DNA from: Lentinula raphanica
Lineage: Eukaryota > Basidiomycota > Agaricomycetes > Agaricales > Omphalotaceae
Reading direction: 5' to 3'
Length of the DNA stretch: 64,000 bases
Assembly: GCA_027919835.1 (NCBI GenBank)
Contig: JANVFP010000027.1
Span: forward strand, 248,001 to 312,000
Every line of letters starts with the position of its first letter. Within the stretch, counting starts at the first letter, position 1. Of the stretch, positions 34,556 through 47,995 are shown one piece after another. The notes beneath the pieces were generated by a model. It searched no databases. It was not told the DNA's origin and was given only the letters and a program-made list of their open reading frames with translations. Both the position numbers and the translations under genes were made by a program.

Positions 34556-35882
34556 TCAAGCCTTGGCTTTTGCAGCCTCTTCTTTCTCCTGCTTGACAAC
34601 CTCTTGAACGGCACTTAACAATATGCTATGTGCGTCCTTCACGGTGGCTATAACGCCATAGTTTTCCCCGAGCGTCCTACCGAGCCCGAAATCGAGAGGT
34701 TGACCGCGTGAGTCAGTGATAGCCCCACCGGATTCTGTGACCAAGAGAGAGCCAGTTGCGTGGTCCTGGAGAATCATTCGTGGTAGCACGATCAGTTTCA
34801 GTATATAACTCGGATGAGTTGAACTCACCCAGATTTTCTCCTTGTAGCCAACCCCGGTAGGCATCCTCATATACGCCCCTCCGTCTCCCCGTGCGAGACA
34901 TCCATACTTTGCTTGACTATCCATTCGGATTGGGGGTTTGGTCAATCCTAGGATGGCGGAGATACGGGAGGTGGTGGAGTGAGATGAATGTAAGGCTTCG
35001 ACTGATTCGAGGAAAGTGAAGGTAGAGGGTGAGTAGGGAGGCATTTTGAGAGGAGTGGGATCCGCGCCGGAGAGCTTCATCTGTGAAGGAAAGGATGTCA
35101 AGTCATCTGTGATAACCGAGACGAAGTTGGGGGTGAAAACTTGCCTGTTCAGCGCCTTGTCCTCTCACAGCAACAAACAGACATCCTTTTTCGCCGTCTG
35201 GTTTTGACCAGTCAAGAGGTAGATTGGGACACCCGAGAACGCCGACTTGGACTTGGGCGTCGACGATGAGCGCAAGGCAAACAGCGTATTGTTCGCCTCT
35301 CAAGAAGCCCTTTGTCCCATCAATAGGATCGATCGTCCACATTCCTGGAAAAACAAAGAAGACCATCAGTGAGGTTGAGCATTCTCAAGCAGGCAAGGGA
35401 ATGAAAAGTCGTACTTCCGCTTCTTCCACCTTCATAATTACCTCTATCTATCGCATCTAGCAATTCTTCCGTGCTTTGCTCCGAACCAGGTCCAATGCCC
35501 CACTCTGCAATGTCTCCGATGCCAAGCTCGGCAGTCAACGCTTCGTTCGCGAGTTCGACGATGCGATGGCGAAGCGAAGCACCATTTTCGCCGCGTAGGT
35601 CTGAGGCGTCTTCTTCTCCAACGATCGGGTCATCTGGAAATGCCCGGTGAAGCATCGAGCTTATGACTGCTTGAGCGGAATAGTCCCCGACTACAGAGGT
35701 TTGGGTTGGAATCGGATGACGGTTACACAGAAACATGAGAAGGTACCTGTGACCGGCGACTTGTCTCCTTTCACCAACGTCTCATTCTTGACAAGCTTGT
35801 TGAACACCGAGGACGTGACCAAACACGCTCGCTGAACAGCAGAGATGGCGAATTGTTTTTCGGTGGTGTATGCAAGTGACAT
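34556..35882 (-). CDS. 3'(2'),5'-bisphosphate nucleotidase (HAL2/MET22-like)
   Basis: Mg-dependent, lithium- and sodium-sensitive phosphatase that hydrolyses 3'-phosphoadenosine 5'-phosphate to AMP, protecting sulfate assimilation and RNA processing. Five exons: 35882-35747, 35690-35415, 35344-35145, 35080-34829, 34765-34556, giving 357 residues, the usual length of the family. Metal-binding motifs of the inositol-monophosphatase superfamily are complete: KGDKSPVT (residues about 38-45), GEED (70-73), DPIDGTKGF (142-150) and WDHATG (288-293). Intron 3 has a GC donor (GCAAGT at 35144) and still joins in phase. The gene is intact. Confidence 0.92.
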
Positions 35883-38567
35883 TATCGACCTGCGGTTAGA
35901 TGAAGAGATAGATGAGAGAGAGTAAGAGATGAGGTGATTGAGATGAAGGAGAGTGCGATACATAAACTATTCCTTCACGGCTCCGTCATGGTGGGCCGTT
36001 CTCAAGAGCGTGAGTTCGACGTCAGGATGGCTCATTTGAAGTCAATTTTTGGGGCGGCCCGGCAAGCCGGCACAACTGTTCGACGACGCGTCGCGTTTCT
36101 TTTCTTTCTTTTGAACCACTAGGAGTCCGAGGTTTTCTAATAGTTTGTTGTGTGAGTTTTTTCCTCGTTTCTCTCTATCTCACTGCTCACAGCCAAGTTC
36201 CAACGAGTCCAGAATATCAGAATCTCAGATCCTCATAAATCACCTTCACGCATCTCAACTTTCATGATATTAAATTTACACAGTAGCAAGTTGCAACCCA
36301 ACAGAGCTTCAGCCTCCCAAATCCACTGCCGTCGTTTCTTATCATGAATCTTCGATTTCGAAATATTGCGAAAACAAGTGACCCTCCATCTCGAAGTAGA
36401 AACGGGTAATCACTGGCAAATGGCGCATCTCGCGAAAGCAGAAACCGTTCCCGCCTTTAATCAGGAAGGAAGGAAGTGTTTCCATAGGTTTCCATTAGGA
36501 TTGAAATCCAATTTCGACCTCTATTACGACCGATATGAGCCGATATGGAAAAGTCCATTCGCTCGCTCGCTCTGATGGGATATATGCATAATATGCATCT
36601 ACAGAAGCTTGCCGGGCGGGTCAGAAGCAACGTTAACAAGGGGATCATGGATGTCAGGGGATGTCTTGCGGATTGCGGTAAGTACTGTACGTTGCAGAAG
36701 TTTGCTGGAACTTGGCGGATTCATTGATGTTCGTATAGATGGGCCGTCCTGATTATGTTTCGTGATAGGGCTCGGGCCAATGTACCCACTCTATGGCGTT
36801 CTCGGTGTAGAGACAGGAAACCGGAAACAAGTTCCACATACATACATCCATTCATCTATCGTTGACTCTCAATCAGACCTTTGTCGAGCATCCATTTGGG
36901 CAGTCCTTAGCTGGTCTGGAACCGTTCAAGTCGGTCCAACGTGACGTGGAGATGTACAAGGTCCAGTATTATTATTATATATTTCCTTTCTTTGACTTTT
37001 GTTCCCTAGGTTCAGGACGGGTTTAGGCCTATAGGACCAGGTTTTCCCTTCGCATAGATAAGGGAGTGGGCTGCGCTGAACGCTCTACATACATACAGGA
37101 ATCAATCTATCCTTGCTGAGATTGTAAATCTTTGGCATATCTCCAAGGAACAGAAACGGTCAGCTTGTGCAATATTCGAATCATTCGATGACATCGTATC
37201 GTGGCACTAAATGAAGATAACACAGTTTCATGAATGAGTATCGAGTTTGAAAAATGCACATGAACTTCGAGTTAACATGCACAATGCACATCACTTTCTA
37301 TTACTCTGACCGTTGACGGAGCTCCGAGTCTAACGATTTCCACCAGGTTCAATGAAACTTCTGCATACTACATATTCATATTCGACCTTACCACTGGTTT
37401 TTCAAGAAAGTTCTGGGATCATGATAGGTAAGTTCCTACCAACGTCATGATATCTCAGGTTTAGGCCTCACAAACCCCATAATGATATACCGTAGATGTC
37501 GGATGGAGGTTAGGTCCTAATGGAAGGATCGAAGGAGTGAAGTTTGTCTTAACGCGTGGGTCAATCAAGGTCAACCATCAAATATTGTGTGCACTTTTTC
37601 TCCCTGCGCTTTCCCATGTTAAACCCCTGTTCCCAGCTGTTTCCCCGAACATTTTGACTGGTGACAGTCGATGCATGTGCTCGTCCGTATCGCCCGCTGT
37701 GGGTTTTACTGTATATGATCCAGCTTGATTCGGTATCGCCTATCCTGAAGCTTCCATTCATACAGGTTAAGCATGGTTCGGATCTGGGATCCGTCCTCCA
37801 GCTCCAGAACCTTGAAAGGGATTACTTTCATAATCCATCTCAAGGCGGCTACATTTGTTCGCCGACTTCTCGATACGCTAGGACTAAAGAAGACACTGCT
37901 CAAAAACCATAGCGCCGCTCTGTACCCGCGGAGACGTGCACGAGCATGCACGATGTTATCGAGGATCCTTCGGAAGGGTACTACTCCTCCGGAAATTACT
38001 ATTCGTTATTCGCCCCCCCACGAAGGTTGAATACGCGAAATCCCGGTCAACCTTCTAATCCTCATCTGGAAATGACTAGTCTCGAAGTGAGATCAGTTCG
38101 CTGACTCGCTATCGCTCCAAAACCTCTTCATCTAAGTAGAGGGAAGGTAAATCTTTGAATGACCTATACCGTTTACGTCTATTTCTGAAATTCTGGGCTA
38201 TAATTAGTGCTGGAGGTAACACTGTGGACTGTTATCCAACTCCTTTGCTTCACGCGGAGCTTCATGCGTTTCTACTACACGGGAATACCAGAAGCCGGAG
38301 ACTATATAATAACAGGTGGTAGCCTGGAACTAAAAATTGTTGGACAGGGCATATCGCATCGTTTTGGACCCGTATGGGTTCGGCAATTACTCGAGATCAG
38401 GCTTCGAATGGCCTGGGAGATCTGTCCATATGTTCAGAAGGTGGAGAACTGCCAAGCTGAGAAGGGAGTCCTTATCTATAATGCCCCACCAGATACTTAA
38501 GCAGAAACGAAGCAGAAAATTTGCTTTCCCGTCCTTTGCTAACTGGCAATAGCCCCCTTCCCTGACC
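35883..38567. other. Long intergenic region
   Basis: About 2.7 kb without a supportable gene. Short frames on both strands lack domains or credible splicing. The last hundreds of bases are the presumed promoter of the OPT gene. I saw no clear transposon ends here. Confidence 0.4.
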
Positions 38568-41500
38568 ATGTCGTTAGAAGAGAAGCAGAGTGAGGATCTC
38601 AACTTGGACTCTGAGAAAGGGCTCGCTCCAGTCGATCTAGGTATGTTGCTCCCCCACCACCTGCGTTGAGGCATTTTTATCTAGTAATAATTCTCTCTCT
38701 CTTGCAGAGGCTGTCGAAGCAGTTGCCCTCCCCGAATTCGACGATCCTAATATCGACAGAGATGCTGCGATTGAAGGTGTACTTGGTGAGGATCAGTAGC
38801 ACCTCACTCGATGGCTATCGGAAGCTGACTCCAGCGACAGAGGATGATTCTCCGTATCCTGAAGTCCGATCTGCTGTAGCCAACACAGACGACCCGACTA
38901 TTCCGGTTGGAACTTTGCGGTCTTGGACTATTGGGCTTGTCTGGGCTAGTTCGTATCCATCGTCAACTCCCTCTATCTTTGATACTGACCACATCATTCA
39001 CTAGTCGTCATTCCGGTGCGACTTGGATAGCATTTTTAGGTTCAAGAAGTAAACGCTGATACTACGACTGTCTGCTAGGGGTTGAATCAATTCTTCTTCT
39101 TCCGATTCCCGTCTGTGACCATCACCGGGGTGCGTTGGTTATCTCCACCAATTCTGATCAGTTCGTTGTTGACACCGATGCCAAGCTTGTCGCCCAATTG
39201 CTTGCTTTCCCTATCGGCCGAGCATGGGCATCTTTTGTACCCAACGTCAAGGTCTTCGGTGTGGCTCTCAACCCGGGACCCTTCACTATCAAGGAGCATG
39301 TGAGTGACAGCAGACAGCAGACATGTATAGATTCACGTTGGGGCTCATGAAGGCTCTTTGAATCCTTCTAGGTCCTCGTCACAATCATGGCCACCGTTGG
39401 TTACCAAAGCGCCTACGCCACTGACATTGTCGCTGTCCAACGAGTGTTCTACAATCAGATATTCAACTTCAGTTATCAATGGTTTATGGTTATGTCAACC
39501 CAGCTGATTGGGTTCTCTATCGGCGGTATATGCAGACGATTCCTCGTCCAGCCTCCTTCGATGAGTGAGTGTTATCCTGTGTTATCGTTTGGAGTTGATT
39601 ATCCGATTTGGCTGATTATTCGTTCGCAAGTTTGGCCGACGGATCTGGTTACATGTACGCTTCCTTCGTATCCTCGTCCTTCCCGTCTCTCACTAAGTCC
39701 AACCGTCGCGCAGGCGCGTTATTCAACACACTCCATTCCACGCAGTATGCAGGTATGGGAACCCGTGGAGGTATCAGCCGTGAAAGGTTTTTCCTCTTTG
39801 CATTCCTCGGGTCCTTCTCCTGGTACTTCATGCCTGGATATCTATTCCAAGCATTGAGTTACTTCTCTTGGGTGTGCTGGATTGCACCGGATAACATCAA
39901 GGTCAATCAGATGTTCGGGGTACGTGTCTGCTTCGTTGACACGGCAGGAATTATCGTTGAAATCATATCTAGTATCGATCTGGTCTTGGGATGAGTCTCC
40001 TCACATTCGATTGGGCTCAGGTATGTTGACTCTGGGTGTACGAAGTGGACTTGAACCCCCTTGACATGCAATCCTTCAGATTGCGTATACAATCTCTCCA
40101 TTGGCTACACCATGGTGGGCAGAGGCTAATGTTGCCTTTGCATTCGTGTTCTTCTATTGTGAGCGGTTCTGTTTGCTGAAATGTGCTTTCATGATATTGA
40201 TCATTTTCAAAGGGCTCATGGCACCAATCCTCTATGTAAGTATGTTAACCTGCTACATCGAACTTGAGACTTAGCCGCTCCACGGAAAGTACACCAACAC
40301 CTGGAACTCTGCCTACCTCCCGTAAGTAACCATCTCGAGATCATAGTCCGAGGGTTGCTCAGGACTTGACTTCTCATAGCGTCCTGAATGATGGATCTTT
40401 CAATCGAAACGGAACTCCATATGATGTTTCTCAAATTGTGAATGCAGATGGATCCTTCAACCAGGAAGCATACGAAGCTTACAGTCCTCTGTATCTCTCC
40501 GTCACGTTTGCATTGGCTTATGGTACGTCTCTGCCTTCGCCGAGATATATTTACTCATTGTTTATGATAGGATTGTCTTTCGCCAGCGTAACAGCAACAT
40601 TGACGCACACCTTGTAAGTGAATGGTGTTCAGAGCGAACGATCTTGGCTCATGCATAGACGTCAGCCTCTTCTACCGCAAACAAATATGGCATCAAGCCC
40701 GCCGTTCCATCCACGAGCAGGCTGATATTCACGCTCGACTAATGTCCAAATACTCTCAAGTACCTAACTGGTGGTATATCATAATATTCTGTGAGACGTT
40801 TCCCGCCTTATCTTTGCGCAAATAACTGACCTGACATTTATAGTGGTCATGTTCACATTCGGAGTGATCTCGATTGAAGTGTGGGACACCCAATTCCCCG
40901 TTCAATACTATATTCTCGCTCTTGTGATATGTCAGTGCCTGTGGATGCATATACGTCGACTTTCACTCACCATACGCTTTGTAGCCTTCTTCTACACTAT
41001 CCCCATTGGAATCATCCAAGCCATAACCAATCAGCAAGGTTCGACTGATTGTATTCCTTCCCACTCCTCACTACTTACCCTCCCGTATCTACCCAGTCGG
41101 GCTTAATGTCATCACGGAACTTATCATTGGCTACGCGCTTCCTGGTCATCCAGTCGCCATGATGATGTTCAAGACCTGGGGCTACATCACGATGGCACAA
41201 GGTATGTTTTGCACGCGACAGACAAAGCCCAAGAAATTGACCATCTGTATCTGATTCCCCTGAAACCAGCCTTACAGTTCACGCAAGATCTCAAACTAGG
41301 TCATTACATGAAGATCCCGCCGAAAACGATGTTTGCTGCACAAGTTATTGCTGCCGTTATCGCTGGTACCACCCAATTGGGTGTCCAAGCGTGGATGTTC
41401 ACGAATATCAGGGACATGTGCGCACAAGACCAACCAGATGGATTCATCTGTCCATCCACGACGGTATTCGGTACGGCCAGTATCATTTGGGGTGTGATTG

Positions 41501-42210
41501 GTCCACGGCGAATCTTTTCGCGGGGAGCCACGTACTATGGTTAGTTGCAATCCAAACGTCTAAATTATTCGACTAGAAGCCGACACGTCTTTAGGTCTGC
41601 TGTTCTTCTTCATTGCTGGATTCCTCGCCCCCCTCGGAGCCTGGCTAGTGAGCTTGAAATGGCCTAACAGTTGGATCCGCTATGTCAAGTAAGGATGGCG
41701 CTAATGCACTCGAGAATCATTGAAGTTGATGATTGCGTTTTGTAGCTTCCCCGTCGTCTTCACCGGTACTGGCCTTCTCCCCCCCGCCACCTCGATCAAC
41801 TACGTTCCATGGGCCATCGTTGGATTCATCTTCCAGTACGTTATTCGCCGCAGACACTTTTCGTGGTGGACCAAGTACAACTATGTCCTTTCCGCCGCTA
41901 TGGATTCCGGGGTCGCAATTGCGACTGTTGTGATCTTCTTCTGTTTGGAGTTCCCCAAAGCTGGTACGATTGGGCAAGATACTATAGCAACATGGTGGGG
42001 TAATACTGTGAGTGTTGGGTTTTTGAGCGCAATGACGCCTTTTCTCACTTTTCCCCCTGCTATGATAGGTATTCGAAAATACGGCGGACGGCAAGGGCTT
42101 GTCGTTGCTCACTCCACCTCCTGGAGGTTTCGGGTAAGTTGCTACCAGACCCCGAATGTTTCTTAGACCTTAGTTCATTGGGTTTTTACAGACCGAATAC
42201 TTGGAAATGA
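38568..42210 (+). CDS. OPT-family oligopeptide transporter
   Basis: A proton-coupled plasma-membrane transporter of the OPT family (peptide transporter branch), importing tetra-/pentapeptides or glutathione-like substrates. The ATG at 38568 begins [18 protein letters not shown], a hydrophilic N-terminal tail. More than ten short introns follow. Family landmarks: [14 protein letters not shown], then [19 protein letters not shown] with [11 protein letters not shown] (the NPG-KEH signature), [14 protein letters not shown], and [16 protein letters not shown]. The last intron splits PPGGFG from PNTWK before the stop at 42208-42210, a normal OPT C-terminus. I saw no disabling change, although every splice site was not verified. 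It lies directly left of the proposed 10 kb mobile unit, with only about 70 bases between. Confidence 0.88.
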
Positions 42211-42419
42211 TGGAAGGATTGTGGATGAGTTGATGTTCTTATGTGGCAAGAAACCTTACATATATGTAGGTCATATATCACCTGAATTTAAGCCCGCGCC
42301 GCTAAATGGGACGTGTCAGATTTAGACACTAGCCGCTGAGTTGAACCAGCTATTGAGAGGGAACGAACCGTCTTTGCGTTACACTTCCTTTCTGAACTGC
42401 TCCGTTTCGACACTTCTCC

Positions 42420-42725
42420 AATGATCTGTCTTTGGTTTACACTTCGCCTTTGTCTGTTCCTGTACTGTAATTTCAAGACACATCTTCCCTATCTCCGACA
42501 TTCTGTCTTTGGTTTACACTTCGCGTTCATCTATTCCTGTGCTGTAATTTCAAGACACGTCTTCCCTATCTCCGACATTCTGTCTTTGGTTTACACTTCA
42601 CGCGTTCATCTATTCCTGTACTGTAATTTCAAGACATGTCTTCCCTAGAGTCTCCGACTATCTGTCTTTGGTTTACACTTCACACTCATCCATTCCTGTA
42701 CTGTAATTTCAAGACAGTTCTACAT
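42420..42725. repeat. Tandem repeat, four units of about 75-80 bases
   Basis: Each unit contains CTGTCTTTGGTTTACACTTC, then CATCTATTCCTGTACTG, then TAATTTCAAGACA, with CTTCCCTATCTCCGACATT spacers. Four units end about 150 bases before the recombinase start codon, so they could be sub-terminal binding sites or a promoter array. Confidence 0.85.
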
Positions 42726-42869
42726 CTATTCTATGCTACATTTCTAGGACGTCGAAAACTGACAGTAGGAGATAATCTGTCCAAAATCAACGCCTATGCT
42801 AGTCTTACACCTCAAGAACCAAGAGACCGCTGTGTGCTCTCCAGCCTTTTTCACTCCGACTATTACTCG

Positions 42870-45124
42870 ATGCCTGCCCAAAGGACTTCCCGACGCAAAA
42901 CAGGCCGATCCTCAGATAACTCTGTTTCTGCCTCAGATCCTTCCTCTTCTCGCAAGAGAAGCAAGAACCCACACATGCGAACGTCACTCGAAACTGCTCC
43001 TACTGCTGCCTGCGGAGAGTCAGGATCTGGAAATCCCACTGCGTCCCAACTACTCTCGCACAGTCACCAAACCACGGAAGACTGGTACAAGTCTTCCAAT
43101 ACAAAGAAGGGATATGCTGGATATGTGAAGAGTGGAAAGAAGTGGATTCTTGAGTGGGCCAGTGCGAACAATGAGACGGACTCGGAAGACAGTGGGCAAA
43201 GTGCTGCAGATACCGAAGGACTGGCGCATGGTTTTGACAGTATCTCGAAGTATACCCCCATGGCACTACGCTTACTCACAGCATACAAATGTGATCATCA
43301 AGGGAACAAATTCTCCACTGCTGAGGGCATACGCTCAGCTTTTAAAGATTACTTTGAGAGGTGGAGTGATTTTGAACTTCAATTGGAAGGAATATAAGGC
43401 TGAAACTTCATGTTCTCAAACTTCGGTAACAGAGTGCTCGGGTGTCAAGGAGAGTTTTGGAAATTCAACTCCCACTCTCATGAGTGGGAGGGTAATCCTG
43501 TTTTTGAAACGGATTATAGGACTTACTACGAGTCACTCAAGAATCGAGAGAGCAGGACTTCCACATTTACGCAAGCTCTTCCCATGCTTCCTGCCGATCT
43601 CAAGATTTTGTTCACCTATCTTGATTCTTTTGACGGATGCAATGAATTTACTCTTACGCAACGTCTATATTTCAAGGCATTTGCTTCAGCTGCGTTCAAT
43701 TTGTGGACAAGGTAAGAAATCATAACTCCTCCATTCTGTATCAATCTCAGCTAAGAACTTGAACTTGAACAAGAAACGACGAGCTTATACACTTCATGGT
43801 GAAAGATTTGAATGTCGACCTTGTCTCAGAAACTGGAGTCCCATACATAGAGTTTCGTCTCATATTCCGCAAAACAAATAAGGATCCCAATAAAGGTATG
43901 AATTCGAAACCTTCAACAGAGAATTGGGAAATTTGCGGCGTACTTACCCTATACCTAGTTCAAGTTTACCACATACCTGTTGACTCGAACCACTCTGAGC
44001 TCGATTGCTACACACACATGACGGCTTGGGTCACCCATCTTCAGGCTCTCCTTCAAAGACCCCTGATGAATACAGACTATGTCTTTCCAGGCATTGCTTC
44101 AACAGGTCAACTGAAGTTCGGGGAGAATACTAGCCGTATGGGAATAGAGAATCTGCTTGAAAGTATAGTCGAAGCCTCCGGATTGATGAAAGGACGAAGC
44201 GGAAAATTCACCACACATTGTTTTCGTAGAGGCGGTGCTCAATATAGGTTCATGTGGGCGGATCACAAATGGAGTTTGAAGGCAGTAAAATGGTGGGGAG
44301 GATGGTCTTCGAATGAGAACGTAAGTTGCTTGTTATGATACTATCTGCTGCTAATGTTACATTTTGGCTGCAGGTTGGTACCATCATGCGTTATCTTCTA
44401 GACGAGCTGATGGCGTACGAAGAAGGCTTCACTGATATTATGATGCCTGATAGCTCCCCTGCACGACACGAGTCTTTCATGGGCTCTTCCAACCATAAGG
44501 CCGAGCCAATCTCACGCCAGGATTTTCTTTCACTGGAGCATAAAATGATGAAAAAGTTTGATGACATGGCAAAGAGTTGGCCAATTACACCTCCCGCAAC
44601 GCCCCACGGGCATAGAGTGCTTCATTTAGAGGCCCATACAAGGTCCAGTAGTAAGTATTTGCGATACTACTACTAGTTCAGTTTCCGTTGACCTCTTTTT
44701 ACCAGCCAACATAATCTCTTCATCTCCTGCTACACAGGGGCCTCCCTCGAATGGTCCTCGACTCACTCCTTTGCCTCAAACCCCTCCCAACCCCTCCCAA
44801 ACTGCTCCGCATCCTTCTCGCATTCCTGAAGTCAACTCTTTGGACGACGTGATCAGATATTGGGAAGAAGGTGATGTGAGGCGTGGGCTTGTTACTCCGC
44901 TCAAAGAATGGAAAAGGCTTTTCGATTCAAAGGAATACAAGTCCGAGGCGGTCAAACTCAGTAACATACGTTTTGTTTACGAGGAGTTTTCTGGTCAACA
45001 TCAAGGTTCCTATGACAGCTTCGAGGCATCCTTCCCAGACCTACGTTTCCAGTATACAAAATTGCTACATGCAGTTCGAAGGGCTCGTAAGGCTAGAGGT
45101 GAAGCAAAAAGTAGAAGACGGTAG
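42870..45124 (+). CDS. Crypton-like tyrosine recombinase
   Basis: A site-specific DNA recombinase of the tyrosine (phage-integrase fold) class as found in fungal Crypton-type elements. Exons: 42870-43360, 43433-43711, 43774-44320, 44374 onward. The N-terminus is basic and Ser-rich, followed by a conserved helical domain (VLGCQGEFWKFN; QALPMLPADLKILFTYLD). The catalytic part shows THCFRRGGAQYRFM (H-x-x-R box, about 44213-44255), WWGGW in place of the second His box, and TIMRYLLDEL with the candidate nucleophile Tyr at 44392-44394. The last exon (GPPSNGPRLTPLPQ to the stop at 45124) looks coding, but I found no phase-compatible donor before it. The C-terminus is therefore uncertain and may instead end near 44676. 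The core is intact. Confidence 0.75.
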
Positions 45125-45636
45125 TTAGTATAGCTCTAGTAGATAGCATCCTAATGTAAACCTTGCCATTGTTTCGCAACTTGACAGTCTTGACTCTTCA
45201 ATACGAAAGGTGCTGCTGCCTTTAGGGTGTAGTAGAGTGTAAATTTCTAACACTTTCTTCAATGAAGTGTTGATTTAGGACCGTAGGACAAAGTGTCTTA
45301 AATCTACTGAGTCTATGTAGGATTCTATGTAGTTGAATATGGTGGATATGCTACATATACCCTGAAAATTTAAGCCAGATTTAAGCCAGATTTAAGACAA
45401 ATTTAATGAGGCGAAACTTCGTACAGCAACTCAGTGAGCGTTGAGTAGGTGCTTTATTGGTGTCTCTACAGTAAGCTCAAACATAGTATGGACACAGTAG
45501 TCATAGTATATCAGTGAGAGGGCAGCCGTTGTCTATCATCCTCAACGTTCTTATCTTTGCCACTTCTTCTTCTTCGTCAACCTCATCTTCATCAGATTAT
45601 AGATAGATACTCAAAATCAAGACTTCAAGTTGGGGT
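45125..45636. other. Spacer between recombinase and dioxygenase genes
   Basis: Converging 3' ends. Contains CTGAAAATTTAAGCC at 45362, followed by three tandem copies of an 11-base CAGATTTAAGC-like unit, resembling the left edge of the proposed element. No gene is visible. Confidence 0.5.
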
Positions 45637-47722
45637 CTAACTAGGCAGCTCTACAGACAGTCCCAATTGTTCTAAAGTAGAGAAAAGACCAAGTCCCATT
45701 GCCCAACGACCTTTCTTCCTCTGTCTTTCAGCTGCAGCCTCTGCCTTTGTACGCGAAGCTACATATGACTCTTCAGTTTGAAATCCATGGTCTACCCACC
45801 GAAAGTTAGCGCCAGGTGCATACTGCGTGAAGGAATACCTCGTCTCCTTCCGGCCAATGTTTGTGTTTGAATGCCGGCAGACACCAGATGGGATCGCAGC
45901 CAGTGATCCTGGTGGGAATTCAACAACCACCTTCAAGTCCCACAAGATCAAATGACCGCCCTTGACCCAGTCATACCAGCCCAATGACCATACCCAGCAC
46001 AGATTGAACGGTAAGTTGCCGTAATCAATATGGGGCAGGCACACAGTTCGAGGTCCGAAATTGAAGGCTGCAACAGGCAGCACGCTGTTGTCAAAGATTC
46101 GTACCAGGCTCTGATCACTAGCCAGTAGTCGATCGAGGTGGTCCTTGCAATAATCGTAGAGCCGAGGGGCCCAAGTCTTGAACACACCTAGCAACAAACC
46201 TGTAAGCATTCATCCTGAAGCCCCCCAAATTCCGGATTTAACTCACCAGTTGCGAAACCTGAAAGGCGTTGAAAAGCCTTTGCTTCGATCAACTCCTGGA
46301 GCACCTTACTATTGCTCTTGTTATGGACAACATTGGCAGGTTTCTGGTACAGGGGATAAGTCTAATAAAGAAGGCTTTAGGAGTTACTCACCAGACGCCC
46401 GCCGCCATGAGCAACGCCGGTAGAGAGTTGCGGGAAAGTTCCGCGTCGCGAGGTTTTCTGCTTTAAAGTGAATGAGGCTCGAGAACGAGATTCTTGAAGC
46501 AGTTTTGCGGCGTCCTCAGCAGCATGCTTGATGCTGGGGTCTGCTGGATAGACTACGAGAGCGATGACACGGCCTTCCGTATCAGCAACGGGGACAGTAG
46601 AACTATGAGAGGGATTAGGGATGGTAGAAAAGGATAGCGGGGTCGGAGACTCACCCAGGCTGCGCTGGAACAAGTGTGAAATCATATTTGGAGTGCTGGC
46701 CTACCAGCTCATTAACCGACCATGGACGAGCTTCAACAGCATCAGATTCGTCGAGTAAACCGATGTACGAAGTCGAAGCAACCGGAGCTTCAGCCTCTGT
46801 AGAAAATTGCGTCTGTAACGCGCGTCCGTCTGCTACATATCGTAAGGCTGGGTCTGCTCTGGCCTGGATGTCTTCTTCACCTCTGGGTCCAGCTGCTCTT
46901 CGTTTCTTCTGTCTGTTCCGTTTGCTGGCAGCTTTGCTTCGCTCCACTTTTCGCTTTCTCGTGTCGGTTTCAGCAAAAGAGGAAGAGTTGATTTGTGAAG
47001 CTTTTGGTGTCAAGACAGGGAGGGAAGCGCGCGGAAGTTCTGGAGATGGGAGGGAGTCAGAAAGAGGGGAGAAAGAAGGTCCTGCTTCGGGATATTCCTC
47101 CTCGACTGCTTCATCTGGGTCGTCGAGATCATCAAGATGGTCCAGCTTGCCTTCGAGTGTGACGGCGCGTAACAAGGCGGCGGAGAAGTCGAACTGCTTT
47201 TCAAAGACGTATTCGCGAATATTGAGCTCCTTCGCGATGTCTGCAGCGCGTTTAGTGAGTTAGTTCAATCAGTCACGCGAAATCGACTGGAAGAACGCGT
47301 GGATTGGGAAGAGCTTGCCCTCCGAAGTGCGAATCCCGGGCGCCGCCTCTCTAGCCTGCCGCCCAAGGGGTCTTCGCATTTCCGCGGCAGCGAATATCCA
47401 AAGACCCGATGAGCAGAAGTTGTCGAGACTTCGTCCGACGCGTCTTCGAAGGAGCAGGAAGGGGAGGGGTTGGAAACAAAGGCAAGGCTACTCACCTTCA
47501 GAGAGCCTCAACCGAAACCTCATACTTCTCTGAGCCCACTCCTTCTCTTCGCGTCGATTCTTCTGGATATCTTCGTGCTGGTAGTGGTTGAAATTGGCCT
47601 CGCGGGTTGAGGTGGAGGTTAGAGCAGAAGGGTGAGTGAGTTTTCGATTAACAATCGCGACTTTAATCAGGTAGTCACGTTGATCGAAATCTCGTGATAG
47701 CGTGACGCGAGCGCTAAGCTAC
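45637..47722 (-). CDS. TET/JBP-like 2-oxoglutarate/Fe(II) dioxygenase
   Basis: Member of the expanded agaricomycete TET/JBP-like dioxygenases, relatives of enzymes that oxidise 5-methylcytosine or thymine in DNA. The last exon (46187-45637) carries the double-stranded beta-helix core. This includes LPHIDYGN (Fe-binding H-x-D, about 46015-46035), LGWYDWVKGGHLILWDL, EFPPGSLAAIPS, RHSNTN (third Fe ligand) and ETRYSFTQYAPG (Arg for 2-oxoglutarate). Upstream exons join in frame: RLTYPLYQKPANVVHNK...RLSGFAT, GSTVPVADTEGRVIALVVYP, and a basic region with KRNRQKKRR that could be a nuclear signal. The N-terminal piece DYLIKVAIVN to LSE|DIAKELNIREYVF lies at 47712-47200. The true start exon was not found. 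All catalytic residues are present, so activity on DNA is plausible but unproven. Confidence 0.75.
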
Positions 47723-47809
47723 TGGGGCCAGCACTTTAACGCTCGTCTCGGTCACTTCCTCCTACCTCCCCGCACCTCCCAGCACCGGCATCTTATGTTG
47801 ATGCCTAGG

Positions 47810-47995
47810 AAAGAACAACGACAACAAAACAACGAGGACAACGACAACATAAACAACGCCAACATAAACGACGACGCCAATATAAACGACGACGACAAGA
47901 TAAACGACGACGACTACATAAACGACGACGACAACGTAAACGACAACGAGGACGACGACAAAAAAACAACAACAAGAACGACGGCGACAACAGCG
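47810..47995. repeat. Trinucleotide-type tract (AACGACGAC)n
   Basis: Imperfect CGACAA / CGACGACGACAA units with interspersed ATAAA keep several frames open on both strands. Long frames across it (for example 47702-48361) are therefore not evidence for a gene. It lies just upstream of the dioxygenase gene and may be in its promoter. Confidence 0.75.
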
